64,000 bases of DNA, from contig JBLWGC010000104.1 in the NCBI GenBank assembly GCA_048772705.1, positions 558,001 through 622,000 on the forward strand. Reading direction: 5' to 3'. Position 1 is the first letter of the stretch. Each line of letters opens with the position of its first letter. Positions 21,220 to 32,379 of the stretch are shown here, in pieces. Below the pieces are notes generated by a model, which made no database searches, was not told where the DNA came from, and saw only the letters and a list, made by a program, of their open reading frames with translations. A program made the position numbers and the translations under genes. Source of the DNA: Leidyana gryllorum EB-2025a. Its lineage: Eukaryota; Apicomplexa.

Positions 21220-22785
21220 CTATTTTCGAACGTTGGCAGCAAGTAAAGCTGCTCCAATCCCACTCCCATCACTCGTGATCTCAATGTTTATCAAGTTCGC
21301 CAGTTTGGCCCCAATCAGCTCGTCCAACGCTTCTCTCACATCCTGCTGATATGTTGGATTCTTGGTGTATAGACTGCCATCCACACCAACTGTCACTCCC
21401 CCGATTGCCGGCTGCAATCTACCACTCGCATGAGCCAATGTTGCAACCGCAATGGCAAAAAGCTCGGCCGAGCGTCGAAATACTAAGCGGAACAAATCAC
21501 GCAGCATGCGACGCTCATTCGGCCTCTCGACATCCCAATCCAACATTTGCACCATCACTTGTCGAGTGACAAGACAATCATCGCCCTCTTCGTATGCCAC
21601 TGCTGCACACGCCTTGGTCGACAAACTCCAGTGTACCCAAGCGAGCGCTGGAGCTCGGTGCCTGAACAGCTTCAGAATTGTCCAACGACACAACTCCGGC
21701 AGGTATCTTCCCGATACCATTTTCTCTAAACACTGCTTCCCTACGTTCTCCGAGGCCAAATCTATCTCATAATCTAACATATTTCTCGGCAAACTCTGAC
21801 TGTCGAAGTTCCCCAGCTCGGTGTTTATGATGCAGCCATTGTATCCGTACTGTGGACGGGACCGAGGCTCGTAATAGGCAGCGTTGACTCCGGTCCCCAG
21901 GATCATCCCCACTAAGCAGGGTGGTCTTTTTTTGCTGCCAGCAGAACGTTTGCCGCGGCCCTCCCATACAGCAGACAGTAATGTTCCCACCTAGACCACT
22001 AATGCATGTGAGGGACGAATGTATCTCTTACAGTGTCGTTAAGCGTGGCTGCAACTCTTGCTGGAACACCACAGCGGTCAAAAGCCGCATTCAAGAGTTC
22101 ACACACGTCCGTGCCTTCGACAGGATCATCTGTATTTCGTCCTGTTTCGAAGCCTTTATTCCAGCAAATCAATCGCCCCTCATCAACAGCCTGTTTACCT
22201 CAATACGGGTCATTCGCAAATCATTCTACTCACTGTTTGATCCATTGGAAAGGAAAATGTGAATCCCACGTCGTATGTTTGATGACCAAGATCGTTCCAT
22301 TCGATCATTTTGGCTTTTACTAGTTCTGCAATGCTGTCGAAAAGCATTGTGGCCGTTGCATCAGCGTCCATTAGGCCTTTTCGGAACTTCCGACCTGCCT
22401 CAATGTCGCAGATCTGTCTGACAACAGAATCTTTATTGCACTTGGTTCCATCCAGTGCCACACGGACCACGCGAACTTGTGTTCCTCCAAAGTCCACTGC
22501 ATAGAATACCCCCTTCTCGTTGCCGGTCGGCAGCGTGTGGATCATTGTGTCCAGCATTTTGAGGGAACCATTCTGGGGTTGGAACGAGGAATGTGCCTTA
22601 AGGCAGGCCTCCAACTCCACACGGAAGGCTTGCGCAACTTGATGTCGTTGCTCAGACGTGAAATTTAATATGTCCTGGTACCGCTATGATCATCGACAAA
22701 GTGGCATCGGCGCAGCTCAGAACCTTTTTACCTTAAAGTGGTACTCAATTGGTGGTATTTCCGTCTTAACTCTCTTAAAATCCAT
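21220..22785 (-). CDS. HK: Hexokinase / glucokinase
   Basis: Four exons (22785-22732, 22683-22234, 22190-22032, 21990-21220), introns 41-48 nt, encode 477 aa, the normal single-domain hexokinase length. Motifs in order: phosphate-1 AVDFGGTQVRVVRVAL, sugar-binding FSFPMDQTAVDEGRLICWNK, LNDTVGTLLS with the catalytic Asp, LGTGVNAAYYE, INTELGNF, and GGVTVGVDGSLY near the C-terminus. It phosphorylates glucose at C6 with ATP in the cytosol, the entry step of glycolysis. The adenosine-site glycine motif is SDGSGIGAALLAA, with Ile where GSGKGAA is usual. Its stop is 55 nt from the start of the downstream double-phosphatase gene. Confidence 0.9.
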
Positions 22786-22862
22786 CGTGTAAAGGGGAGG
22801 GTGCGAATACGCATGCCGAACACCCATGTCTCCGGTCAGTAAGGCCAGCGAACACATGTTCG

Positions 22863-24261
22863 ATGCTTCTTTTCTTATGTTATAGTCTCACCACACGCTT
22901 CTCATATGCCCTCTACTTACGCTCGACGCTTCGTTTAGCGGCTGTGCCGCAGGCTTTTTCAGCAGGCTTGACCCCGGACCTGCCATCGACTGGCTTCGTG
23001 CAGTCCGCTCCAAACAATGTTCAAACCAACCCACAGGAAGTCGCAACAATGCAGCAAGCGATACTAGCAGGTGGAATGCCCCCTGAACAGTTTTATGGTC
23101 CGGCCATGATGGGCATGGGCATGGGTGGAATGGGTGGATCAAACCAAGTTGTACCAATACCTTACCCGATGCCGGATTATAGTGAAGAGGAAGTTGATGA
23201 TGATTGTTGTGTTGGATGCCCCTGTGGTGAAGGCGGCGGCTCGGGAGGGGCAAATGTGGCCTTGAACGTCAATGGTCACCCTGATGAAGGTCACATACGA
23301 GAAGAGGAAGAAGAGGAATCCCCCGAAGTGCAGATGTAGGTTACATATACTAAGATGTCCGTTTACTCACGGGCCATGTTAGAGTTTCAGAGGAGGAAGT
23401 CGTAAACGACGAAGAAGAGGTACGCAGCTTTAGTGTCCAGTTCTGATCAGAGTACTTCATTTTACAGACAGAACAACGAATAGTCGATGACCACAAGGAG
23501 GCAGAGGAAGAAGCATACGAGTCAGAGCTTGAAGAGGTGAGAGCACAAAACTCAGTAGCACTCGCTAACCGGTTTTGAAAGGATTTGCAAGATGCGGCTC
23601 CAGAAGCGGAGATGGAGGAGGCTGAACTGGAGGAGGAGTTAGGCGAGGAGTATACGCCAGTTGCAGATCTCGCCGAGGAGGTTCAAGAGGTTGCAGAAGG
23701 TAATTGAATAAGCTGAAGTTGTGTGTTGAAAGTCGATGCAGATGGGAAGGTGGAGAACGCTGAACGTGAAACTGCCGCTCTGGAAGAGACTATCGAAGAT
23801 ACTTTCGAAGAAGAGCCGGCTCCCAACGAAGAGAAGGAGGTAGCAGAGCTGGCAGAGGAAGTCGAACAGAGTAGGTCTTGTTGGGCGTTGTGCAATCATT
23901 GACTTATGGTGCAGAGTTGGAGGAAGCGGATGAGTTGGAAGAAGAAGGTAAGAGCGTTTATGGCGACTGGTCTGGCAAGCTCACACATTGTAGTCAACGC
24001 ACCTGAAGAGAATGAGATAGTCAAGCCAGACCCAGTGCCGGATTCCGAGTCTGGCAAGCCTACTATATACTGTGACCGCGTTAAAGACGACGTCGAAAAG
24101 CTTCACAAGTTAGAGTCGAACTTGGAAGATGTGAGTATAGTGGTTGGTACTTCCTTGTTATCTGTACGTAGGCCCAGCGCGAAGCTAATCTAGAGGAGAT
24201 GGAGAGGGAAACCGAGGAACAAGCAGTGGAAGCACAGGAGGCCATTGATGATTTTTCTTAG
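22863..24261 (+). CDS. Acidic, probably secreted or ER-targeted protein in eight short exons, 364 aa
   Basis: Exons 22863-23335, 23383-23419, 23468-23536, 23582-23699, 23733-23870, 23915-23947, 23994-24130, 24172-24261; all seven introns (33-48 nt) keep phase. The N-terminus MLLFLCYSLTTRFSYALYL is hydrophobic and signal-peptide-like. Residues 75-95 are Met/Gly-rich, then a Cys cluster DDDCCVGCPCGEGGG. From ~residue 140 onward the chain is dominated by Glu in heptad-like patterns (EEEELGEEY, ELAEEVEQKLEEADELEEE), so a long charged helix is likely. No known family fits. It is divergent from hexokinase (77 nt between starts). Confidence 0.65.
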
Positions 24262-24368
24262 ATTAGCGCTTATTCATTACTCATTGAAGCAACGACCAAG
24301 TTATTTAGTCAACAACGAAGCCCTTTTGGCTTCATCATGATACATTGTAGTCCGGTGGAAATGTCTAA

Positions 24369-24713
24369 CTAAGCCTTGACAGTCGGCCTCGATTCGAGGC
24401 GAGCTTTTTCTTCTTCGTAGCGAGATTTGTCCTTCTTACTTTGGGCGTAGTATTCTTCCTTGTCTCCTTCTGCTAGCGCCTTCCACTCCTTTCCAAGGAG
24501 CGAGCCAACTTGAGTGACTTGGCTTGCCAACTCTGGGTGTTCAGCGATGATTTGGGGTCGACGAGCTTTGCTGAAGAAGAAGAATGCGGACATGGGCCGC
24601 TTCGGCAAAGTGGAGGACTTCTTTGTACGTTTCTTGACAACCTTCGCTGTAGACCCTTTCTTGACGGCTGTCTCTTTCTTGTCAGTGGAAGCAGCAGACT
24701 TGCGAGGGGGCAT
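24369..24713 (-). CDS. HMG-box chromatin protein (HMGB type), 114 aa
   Basis: Intronless, starting at the ATG at 24713 (MPPRKSAAS). A Lys/Ser/Thr-rich tail of ~35 residues precedes one HMG box, which begins LPKRPMSAFFFFSKARRPQI and continues with VGSLLGKEWKALAEGDKEEY and KKDKSRYEEEKARL. These are the three-helix L-shaped fold residues, including the PKRP minor-wedge start and the Trp of helix 2. Such small single-box proteins bind and bend DNA without sequence specificity in the nucleus. There is no acidic C-terminal tail. Confidence 0.92.
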   Translation of the reverse strand: MPPRKSAASTDKKETAVKKGSTAKVVKKRTKKSSTLPKRPMSAFFFFSKARRPQIIAEHPELASQVTQVGSLLGKEWKALAEGDKEEYYAQSKKDKSRYEEEKARLESRPTVKA

Positions 24714-25076
24714 TGTGAATTGTTGAGTGTTCAATGCTTATATGATTCAAGATGTAATGTTATAGTCAACAACAGTCTCCGTCTGCCCCAGAAAAACTGA
24801 GACGTCGCACACACGCTGGTTTGTGTGAAGTCGCGTTTCGAGTGTGGGATTTTTTCGACGATACCCAGGCGACGGGCATCTAGAATGGTGGTACTTTGTC
24901 AGTGTCAGTGTACAAGGACTGTAAAGAGTGTCTGCACCAAGTTAAGGCTCTAGATTAAGTGCAGTGTGCAGCCGTATTCGCGTTGATGAGACGAAATGTG
25001 ATGAACTGATGAAGTCCTTCGTTTTCTTGCTGTGGTCTTCACGTTTGCACGCATCATTGATCAAAAGTGCTCTAAT
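24714..25076. other. Intergenic, 363 nt upstream of the HMGB gene
   Basis: It lies between the 3' end of the 25077-26417 gene and the start of the HMGB gene, both minus strand, so it should hold the HMGB promoter. I see no frame, repeat or RNA gene that I can support. Confidence 0.4.
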
Positions 25077-26417
25077 TCACAGAGATGCATTGAGTGGTGA
25101 TGTTTGAATGAGCTTTAAGCTCTCTCGAACGTTGAGCAGAAAACGTCTCCTCCTGTCTTTATCAACATTGTTCTCCATGAGGCTGTTGACAAGCGCCTTC
25201 AGGTGGAAGAGTTTATTTTTGATCTGCTTGGGGTCAATGAGTGGAGACTGTGTGCCCGTGGCTTCATCGCTGATCGCTGAGTTGAATTCGTCCTCGACTG
25301 TACCTCGAGATTGCGGTAACGAGTCGGCCTTCCACTTGAGCATCCATACCTGACGATCACCGATCTGTACCAAATTCCCATCGAGATATTCGATGATGGC
25401 AACAGTTCTCAGAAACTTCATCACTCGAGCCTCCCATTGTCTGGTAGAGTTGGAGATGGGATGAGAGAGTTGCTGGTTGTCCGATGAAGGCACGATCTGA
25501 TCCGTACAGTGAAAGGCGGAAGAGTGCCTCGTGTGTGTGTTGAAATGCCGCTCGATACAAATGTCCAGTAACCTTTGCCGCTGCCTCAACTGTCGATAGT
25601 GCTCACTGGATGACTGCGTTGGGGACCAGTGCGATATGATCTCTCTGATGGTACGCAGCCTTAACAGGGCATCCTGGGATGTCTTTTTTACCACGTCGGG
25701 GCTCGTGGGACTCGTGAAACATGAGTTGGTCAAAAATACTTCTGCCATGCTCAGGCTTTGTAATGCCCCGGCAACTCCCTCGAAGAGCTCCTTTCTGGCT
25801 GCGTCCTGCCTCACTCTGTCGGAGGGAAGTTGCAGACTCTCGAGTTGGCGTTGTTTCGCCATGCGCAGGATTTCCAGTCTAGGTTTCAGCAGCTCTCTAA
25901 CCCATTTTAGCTGGTCCCAGGGCACGTTAACTCCCCCCATTTTGCCCAAGTCCTCCTCCATTACAGAAATAATGTAGAGCTCCTCTTCACCGAGCATTTG
26001 TTCTTCGCGCAGCCGACACTCCACCACAGATTCCGCGGCGACCAAACTTTTTCCAGCCAACCCCAACAGGTAACGGCGAACATCCCTCCATGTCCTCAGG
26101 CCTGAATGTCGACAAGACATCGAGGTATTGGTTTGCTGAACAATTTCTCTGTTCAGTCCCACAAATAAGGGGATTTGGCGTGATGTCCACGAAATCTCCT
26201 GCTGGCCGACATTCAAGAGTTCGATGTTGGCCGCTGAATCGTCTTGCACGCTGCAAGGCCCGCATATTTCATCCACAACGTGCAACAGCCCTTCCATCAA
26301 CGTCACCCAAGAGTCTCTGACGACATTTCTTGAGCGGGTCTTGTGGCTGGCGATGCGAGGCATTGAAAAAAATTGGTACTTTTGCGTGCTACTATTTGTC
26401 GACTGTTTGAGCAACAT
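25077..26417 (-). CDS. Unassigned helical protein, 446 aa
   Basis: A single frame; the ATG at 26417 (MLLKQSTNSST) is the first true one, although the frame stays open to 26534 and an upstream exon is possible. The chain is rich in Leu, Arg and Gln with long predicted helices, e.g. LKWVRELLKPRLEILRMAKQ, and an evenly mixed charge pattern. There is no signal peptide or membrane helix. A basic patch RRRRFLLNVRESLKL lies near the C-terminus. I do not recognise a family. Confidence 0.5.
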   Translation of the reverse strand: MLLKQSTNSSTQKYQFFSMPRIASHKTRSRNVVRDSWVTLMEGLLHVVDEICGPCSVQDDSAANIELLNVGQQEISWTSRQIPLFVGLNREIVQQTNTSMSCRHSGLRTWRDVRRYLLGLAGKSLVAAESVVECRLREEQMLGEEELYIISVMEEDLGKMGGVNVPWDQLKWVRELLKPRLEILRMAKQRQLESLQLPSDRVRQDAARKELFEGVAGALQSLSMAEVFLTNSCFTSPTSPDVVKKTSQDALLRLRTIREIISHWSPTQSSSEHYRQLRQRQRLLDICIERHFNTHTRHSSAFHCTDQIVPSSDNQQLSHPISNSTRQWEARVMKFLRTVAIIEYLDGNLVQIGDRQVWMLKWKADSLPQSRGTVEDEFNSAISDEATGTQSPLIDPKQIKNKLFHLKALVNSLMENNVDKDRRRRFLLNVRESLKLIQTSPLNASL

Positions 26418-26813
26418 TCGGTTGCGATCGAAGCGCACTCTGACAAGCTCAACTAAAAAGGCGCCACTGTTGTTCAGCACCACGCCTTTGGTGCGGTAGT
26501 CGGTAGAGATACAAGAATGTAAAATGTGAAGCAAGCAAGCAAGTGGAGCCTATCCGTGTACAGACAGCACAACGCTTGTGCGAGTCATCGAACTTGAATT
26601 CCTTCAGAGCTTTGAAGCTGATAGCTTTGATGGCCACACCGGATGTACGGACATCAAATGAATCTCGCTGTCGCTCTTGGAATCATAGATTGGACAGATC
26701 GCAGGATGCTTCGACTGGTGGGTATCGACGCCTTCCGCCCATCTGCAGCTCGAGTGACTGCCTCGGCTCGTCGTGGTGCTGTTTGGACTTCAAAAATGAG
26801 TTCCTCTGTCTAT
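26418..26813. other. Intergenic, 396 nt
   Basis: Between the 3' end of the coiled-coil gene and the start of the minus-strand orphan at 26417. Short frames exist on both strands but none has a partner exon or recognisable protein. A 5' extension of the orphan could reach into this interval. Confidence 0.4.
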
Positions 26814-29800
26814 CTATCTACGAAGGTTCAATTGCGCCTCGAGATGGCGGATCTGAATTTGAAGCTGGCGGTTCTGGGCAAGAATGGATTCCGGCTGAGT
26901 CACCGTTTCCTTGAGAGCATCCGACGAAGACGAACGAGTGCGCCCGAACTGAGGTCGTTCCTGGGGGGGCTGTGAAGCGGAAGTCGTCGAGGGCACGTCA
27001 TGCTCCTCCTCCCGCAGTGGGAAGAGGTCGGACTTCCGTCGTCCGAGAGGGGATGTCTGGAGCGACGAGAGTGCCAGATGACCGTCGTGCGTTGCCCGTC
27101 GGGGAGGAGGGGAGCCCCACGGGGGTGAGGCCAACCCGAAAAGGGGACGGGGATGCGCCTGCGGCGACATTGGCGAAGCCCAGGGCCGCGAGCTTCGGAC
27201 CTCAAACGAATTGGTGGGAGACTCTTTGTCGAGACGCGCGTCCAATCCCTCAATATCCTTGAGGAGGACATCTGCAACGGCCTGCTCGGCTGCGGCTCGC
27301 AATCTGGCGATGCCATTCCCTCCTTTCCCTGCAGTGTCACATAAACCGCATTGTTGATTCGATTGCCAGACCATACTTTTCAGTTGCCGCCATTGACCTT
27401 CCATGTTTTTCAACGCAGTTTCCTTCTCAGCCAAGGCTGTCTCAACAACAGCCCGACTCTGCTGAACCGCTCTCAACTCTGTCTGTGCCTCTCGCAACGC
27501 GTTTTCATACTGAGCACGACTTCTCGCGCGATCATCCTCAGCTCGAGCAGCCCGTGCACGTTCCTCCTCTCTCCTACGCTCCGTCTCGGCCTCCAGCTCA
27601 CTCAATCGCGTTTCCGCCTCCCTTCTGCGAGCCTCAGCGGCCAGCGCTGCCGCTCTCTCACGGTTGGTGGCCGCTTCGAGCTCCATCAGCTGTCGTTCCT
27701 CATTCGAAGTTCGCTCGCGCAAACTTGCCAAAGTCGTCTCAGCTGCTCTCGTCTCCTCCAGGATCTCCCGTAAGTGCGCAAACTCAGCTTCACGAGCCGT
27801 CTCCGCTGCCTTTTGTGCCGTCTCTGCTGCCGTCTCCGCCCGTTTCGCAGCCTCGGCGGCGGACTCGGCCACTTGTGTGGAGGCGACAGCCGCTGCGTGC
27901 TCATCGCGCAGGGCCTTCACCCGTGCAGTGACCGCTTCTGCCTCAGCTCGTAAGGCTGTCAGTTGTAGTGTGGTATCGGCGAGTTCCGCTTTTGCTCTTC
28001 CTAAAGCGTTGTTGACGTCACTACACTCTCTTTGGAGAGAACGTAGTGTTTCAGCAACGGCTTCCTTCTCCACTCCCAATTTGCTCAATGTCGCTTCCAA
28101 GATTGCCTTATTCGCTGCAGCGGCTGCAAGAGACCGTCGAGTTTCTTCCAACTCCTTCTTCGCCACCTCCGTTGCGCGCGTGGTCTCTTCTAGCTCTAAT
28201 TTGGCGGTTTCCGCAGCCCGTGTGGCCTCCTCAAAATCATGACGTGCGGTCTCGATGCGGGCAGCCATAGCCAACTGCTGGCTGAAGAGAGGCCCGTCAT
28301 CCATCTTGACGAATGAGGGCTCGACAGAATATTGGCTCAGCTCATCTTTGGTGAGACTCCGACTGGACGCTCTCGATCGAGCGAAAGCGCTCTCTTGGCC
28401 TCGTAGCTCTTCAAGGCGTCGAGTCAGTTCCTCACATTTCTCACTGAGTCGAGCAAATTCGGCCTCTCGCAAGCGCTTCCTTTCCTCCAAAGCCTCTACA
28501 GTGGCTCTCAATGAAGTCTCTCTCCCGTTCTCCGGAGATGTGCTCGAGACAAAAGTCTCTTGTGCCGTCAGCAAGACATCGTCGAGGGTCGACTCTTCTC
28601 TTCTCAACACCCCGTTACTGTCCAGCACGGTGGCAGATTCCAACAACGGCTCTGGGCGTGGCGTCTCGGTGGTTAGTGGGCCGTTGGATGGTTCTAAGCC
28701 TCCAGATGTGGACGTAGTGGTGGCTGTAGTGGTTTGCAATACCGACTGCGCCGCAGCGGTAGCGGCAGCAGTAGCTGCATCTAAACGTTCCTTCTCGACA
28801 GCCAAAGCTGACCGCGCCTTCTCAAGTCCGTCGTTTGCCTGAGCAGCCGCCGTCTCGAGTTGAGAGACATCCTGTCGTAGGTTTTGAGCTTGAGTTTCGA
28901 GAAGCGCAATCTGAGATCTCAGATCAGCGACCAACGTCTCAGCATTTCTCTTCTCGTCGAGAGTGTTATTCAATTGTTTCCCAGCGTCTTCAATCGAAGC
29001 CCTTAGCCGAGTCAAGTCTAATTCTAAGTGTTGTCGAGTGGCTTCCGAGTCAGCGAGTGCTGCTTGGTGAGCAGCCGCGTCACTAAGCACACGCAATGCA
29101 TCTTCTTTTTGCGCCAAAACTTGCTGTAGTTCGGTTCGGGCAGATGCCAGACGGTCACTGGCTCCTTCTAATGCTGAGACATTAGCGCTCAATGTGGATT
29201 GTTCGGCTGCTAATTGTCTGACGGTCAGTTCGGTGGTACTCAATTCGGCTTTAAGTTGCCTCAGGCGGTCTTCGAGATCATTGGTTTCTTCCTTCAAGGT
29301 AGCAGAGACTTTGCGTTCTTCCACATTTGACGTTTTAAGAGCGTCATATTCACTTCGTGCAGCTTTGATTTTCTTGTCCAGTAGACCAAGTTCATCTTTC
29401 GCAGCTTCTAATGCCGCATCCAACTGCTCCTTCTCGACCTTCATAGTGGTCAGGCGACTTTCCGCTTCCTCAACTTGGCGATTAATGAGGCTCAAATCTT
29501 GTTTGGCCTCCTCCGTGCTCTGAGAGCTCGAGATTGCGGCATTCTCCAGTTCGATCGCACGATCTTGTAGATCACTAATCTCCTCTTGTAATCCATTCTT
29601 TCGCGATTCCATTTCTTCCATTTCTTCCATTCGCTTCTGTCGCTCCGCCTCTAACTCCTGCAAAATCTGTGCCTTTCTCTGCTCCAACGCTGCCTCGTGC
29701 TCTTTGCACTGGGTCCTCGCCGCTTCCGCTCCCTCCCGCAACGCCTCAACCTGCTTGTCCAGTTCAGCACGTTCCATCTCTGCCTCCTCGTTCAGTCGCT

Positions 29801-30959
29801 TCAACTCCATGTTACGTTCCTAAAAAAGAGACCACAGATAAATACAGTCGACCCACCGTCCAGCTTACCCTGAGTTGAGCTTGATGAGCTGTTAAAGCAT
29901 CGATTTCTGCGCGTAGAGCATCGAGATCCTCATCCATGGTGGGCCGCGAGATCGATCCTCGGCGGGTAACAAGACGATAATCGCCGCTATCTCGACGGCC
30001 GTGACTCTCCAAAGTGAGGCTACCATCCCCGCCTTCAGGCACACAGGGACCGCTTGAAAAGCAAATGTTCGTCGACACACGTCACCAAACCCGAACTTAC
30101 CACGTGGGGTCATCTGGAATGTGAGTCTTCGAATGTGGGGTTGGAGGACCAGCGCTGGCCTCGCGCGGCGACGACTGTTTTATTCGCTGTAGGGGGTGTC
30201 GCCCACAGGCACTGATCTCCTGAGGAAATAAGCCCAATCAATACTTGTCGTCAGTCAGTCATAGAGAAGATGTATTACACCATCCACAATCTCCCACAGC
30301 AAAAGGTCGATCACCTCATCACAGAGTGTGCTCGATATTCAGCGTTCGATAGTGTGTGTCAAACATTGGACAACACCTGCCTGGAACCCTTACCTGCAGA
30401 AGTTTGCTATTCTGGTCTCTGTGTTGAGCAATAGCGCGGGCTCTGATGATGAGCTCCTCTGACATCTTCCTGTTCTCCTTCCTTAAAGCTTCATTTTCGG
30501 CTTTGACAGACTCGAGTTGGGACACCAAGGACTTATGTACTTCATTGCTGGTGGAAATGACTGGACGGGGTGTGCTGTCGCCATTAGATTTACGGCCCGT
30601 GGCCCACTTGGGCCAACCGCTGCCGCCGGTAGATCGCGCGCTTTTGAATTCCGTGCTTTTGTCGCTGCGCCTGCAATTAGAGTGGCAATGTCAGCATATT
30701 AGAGATGGTCAGTTACCGACCCGTAGGCGGTGACAGTACCCGCTGCCCGACGGCGGGATTGTCCAGCAGAGTCGGTCTTGGAGGAGCCGAACAAGCCGTT
30801 GGTCCGCGCCATGACGGGGGCTTCCTCGTCCGCCGTGGCGCGGGGGGTCTTTTCTATGGAAGGCGTCCGATTTGACGCTCGTCTCGGAGAAGGATCGGTG
30901 CGCGCGGTTGGGGGTTCATTGTCGCCAGTAGCGGAGGGTAGTTGTTGAAAGGCAGTCAT
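26814..30959 (-). CDS. Large coiled-coil protein, 1274 aa
   Basis: Five exons (30959-30721, 30670-30394, 30219-30101, 30052-29869, 29819-26814). The first ~190 residues are Ser/Thr/Pro/Arg-rich with a short helix (ESVKAENEALRKENRKMSEE). From ~residue 260 to ~1100 the protein is almost unbroken heptad helix (e.g. EALREGAEAARTQCKEHEAA), with a marked Ala/Glu section around AAEAAKRAETAAETAQKAA. The C-terminal ~130 residues return to Ser/Arg/Pro-rich sequence and end in a final helix IQIRHLEAQLNLRR. This is the build of a filamentous scaffold (centrosomal, basal-body or cortical), but no conserved head identifies which. The 174-nt intron at 30220-30393 and the weak donor at 30720 (GTCGGT) are the least certain. 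Confidence 0.75.
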
Positions 30960-31033
30960 TGGGAGCACGCGGCTGTTTATATCGATCCGCCGGTTCACCG
31001 CACGAGAAAACCACGCAGCCACACTCCATTAAT

Positions 31034-32064
31034 TTATAAAGGGAGCACGCTACTGCTTCCCCCTCCCACTCCAAATAAGCTCTTGATTCTGTTCAGGATC
31101 AAATCTTTAACCATTCCAAGCATCCGCGTCCCTCCTGGGAAGTATGAGACGATGAAGGAAATGAGTGCTGCGATCTGCACCACAGCAAACAACATCGTCT
31201 GAAGGTAGAAGAAGGAGCGATTATTCTGATAGTTGCGTGGATACTTACCAGGATATAGGAGTGGGCGAACAGGCAGGCATAGAACGTCCCGATCAGCGAA
31301 GCTCCATAGGCCGCTGTGAAGGGCACCCTGAAAATGTGAGATAGGATTACAAGTGTTGAGTGGGCGGGCGGGTAGCTGCTTACCTCTCGCGATTCACCAT
31401 CGCGTATAACAAAGACTTTGGCCCGTGCAACATGGCTAAACCTGTGATCCATGATACGGAGCCCAACGTAAACAACAGCGTGAACTTTTGGGGCGCGAAT
31501 ACCACCCTGCAGACGATATGAGTAGAGGGGGGTGATAATAGCTCACATTGGCAGGAATAGGAAGGCTAAGAACATGAAGAACGCCCCCAATGCGATGCAA
31601 ATCGCAAAGTTGATGATCTGCTGATAGCCGAGTGATAGCAGACTGAAGGTGCTGCTAGTGCTGGACGACGCATTAGTGTCAGCACCGGTGCCGAATACTA
31701 CATTCCGGGCAGACTGGTAGCTCTGTTGGGAGTAAAGAATGTGAGATTAAAGTGGAGAGAGAGAGGGGGGGGGGAGAGGGGAGAGAGGGGAGAGAGGGGA
31801 GAGAGGGAACTTCGAATCCCTTGAATTCGTCGAATTCGTCGAATTCTGTCTTACCGTTTCAACTGCGGCTGTAACGCTAGAAATCAGGGAGGTAGGATTA
31901 GTACTTGGTGTATCGGCATCTGAGGAGGGGCCTATTTTGCCCGAAAGATTCACCGACTGAACCGGAGGGTTATAGAAGTAGGGGTCAGCGGCTCCTTGGT
32001 TCTGGTGGCCCGCATATAAGCTGAATGGTGGCGGCGCATAACCACTGGCTCCCCCCTGGTCCAT
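31034..32064 (-). CDS. SFT2: SFT2-type vesicle transport protein, 250 aa
   Basis: Five exons (32064-31855, 31722-31547, 31506-31384, 31327-31249, 31198-31034). After a Pro/Gly/Ser-rich cytosolic N-terminus of ~90 residues come four membrane helices: FAICIALGAFFMFLAFLFLP, FTLLFTLGSVSWITGLAMLH, a third (ASLIGTFYACLFAHSYIL) and a fourth (FAVVQIAALISFIVSYFPGG). The GP in MLHGPKSLL and the SYFPGG end are SFT2 hallmarks. SFT2 proteins sit in Golgi and endosome membranes and assist vesicle fusion. The first intron (132 nt) contains a polypurine microsatellite on the plus strand. Confidence 0.82.
31756..31808 (+). repeat. GA/GGGA microsatellite inside the SFT2 first intron
   Basis: A polypurine run of GAGAGG and GGGGAGA units, directly followed by a short GAATTCGTC tandem (about 31823-31846). 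It becomes a long polypyrimidine tract on the transcribed strand, within the largest intron of the SFT2 gene. Confidence 0.85.
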
Positions 32065-32379
32065 GGTGGATACTTTTGATATTTTTGTCTACTAATTGGA
32101 AACACCAGTCCAGCAGCCGAGGCGATTGGAGGTAGTCTCACCTAAGGCTCGCTTTTTGCTTTTTTCCTCGCCACAGATGACTGCCAGCCACCATCACCAT
32201 CATCATCAGACGGTGGTGACTACACATCAAACCACTCAAGTGAGACCGACCGAGCGAGCTGATCAATTATTGAATCCTTTCATATATAGAGGATCGTTGT
32301 AAATGGCAGTGCTGATGTGACCGACCCGCAGAGTGAGCAACTCGTTTAGAAAGACGAAGAGCTGCTGTGACTGATAGAT
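32065..32379. promoter_or_regulatory. Shared divergent promoter of SFT2 and the kelch gene, 315 nt
   Basis: The two genes start at 32064 (minus) and 32380 (plus), so this interval must drive both. A CAT/CAC-rich stretch near 32188-32212 looks like a poly-His frame but has no supporting gene. No consensus core element can be named. Confidence 0.45.

Noticed and set aside
27664-28842. Long plus-strand frames (192 and 195 codons) opposite the coiled-coil gene
   Set aside because: Ser/Ala/Val-rich translations are the expected complement of Glu/Ala/Arg heptads; the minus-strand protein explains them.
32188-32212. CAC/CAT run resembling a hexahistidine tag
   Set aside because: It lies in a divergent promoter, in a short frame without neighbours; simple trinucleotide sequence is enough to explain it.
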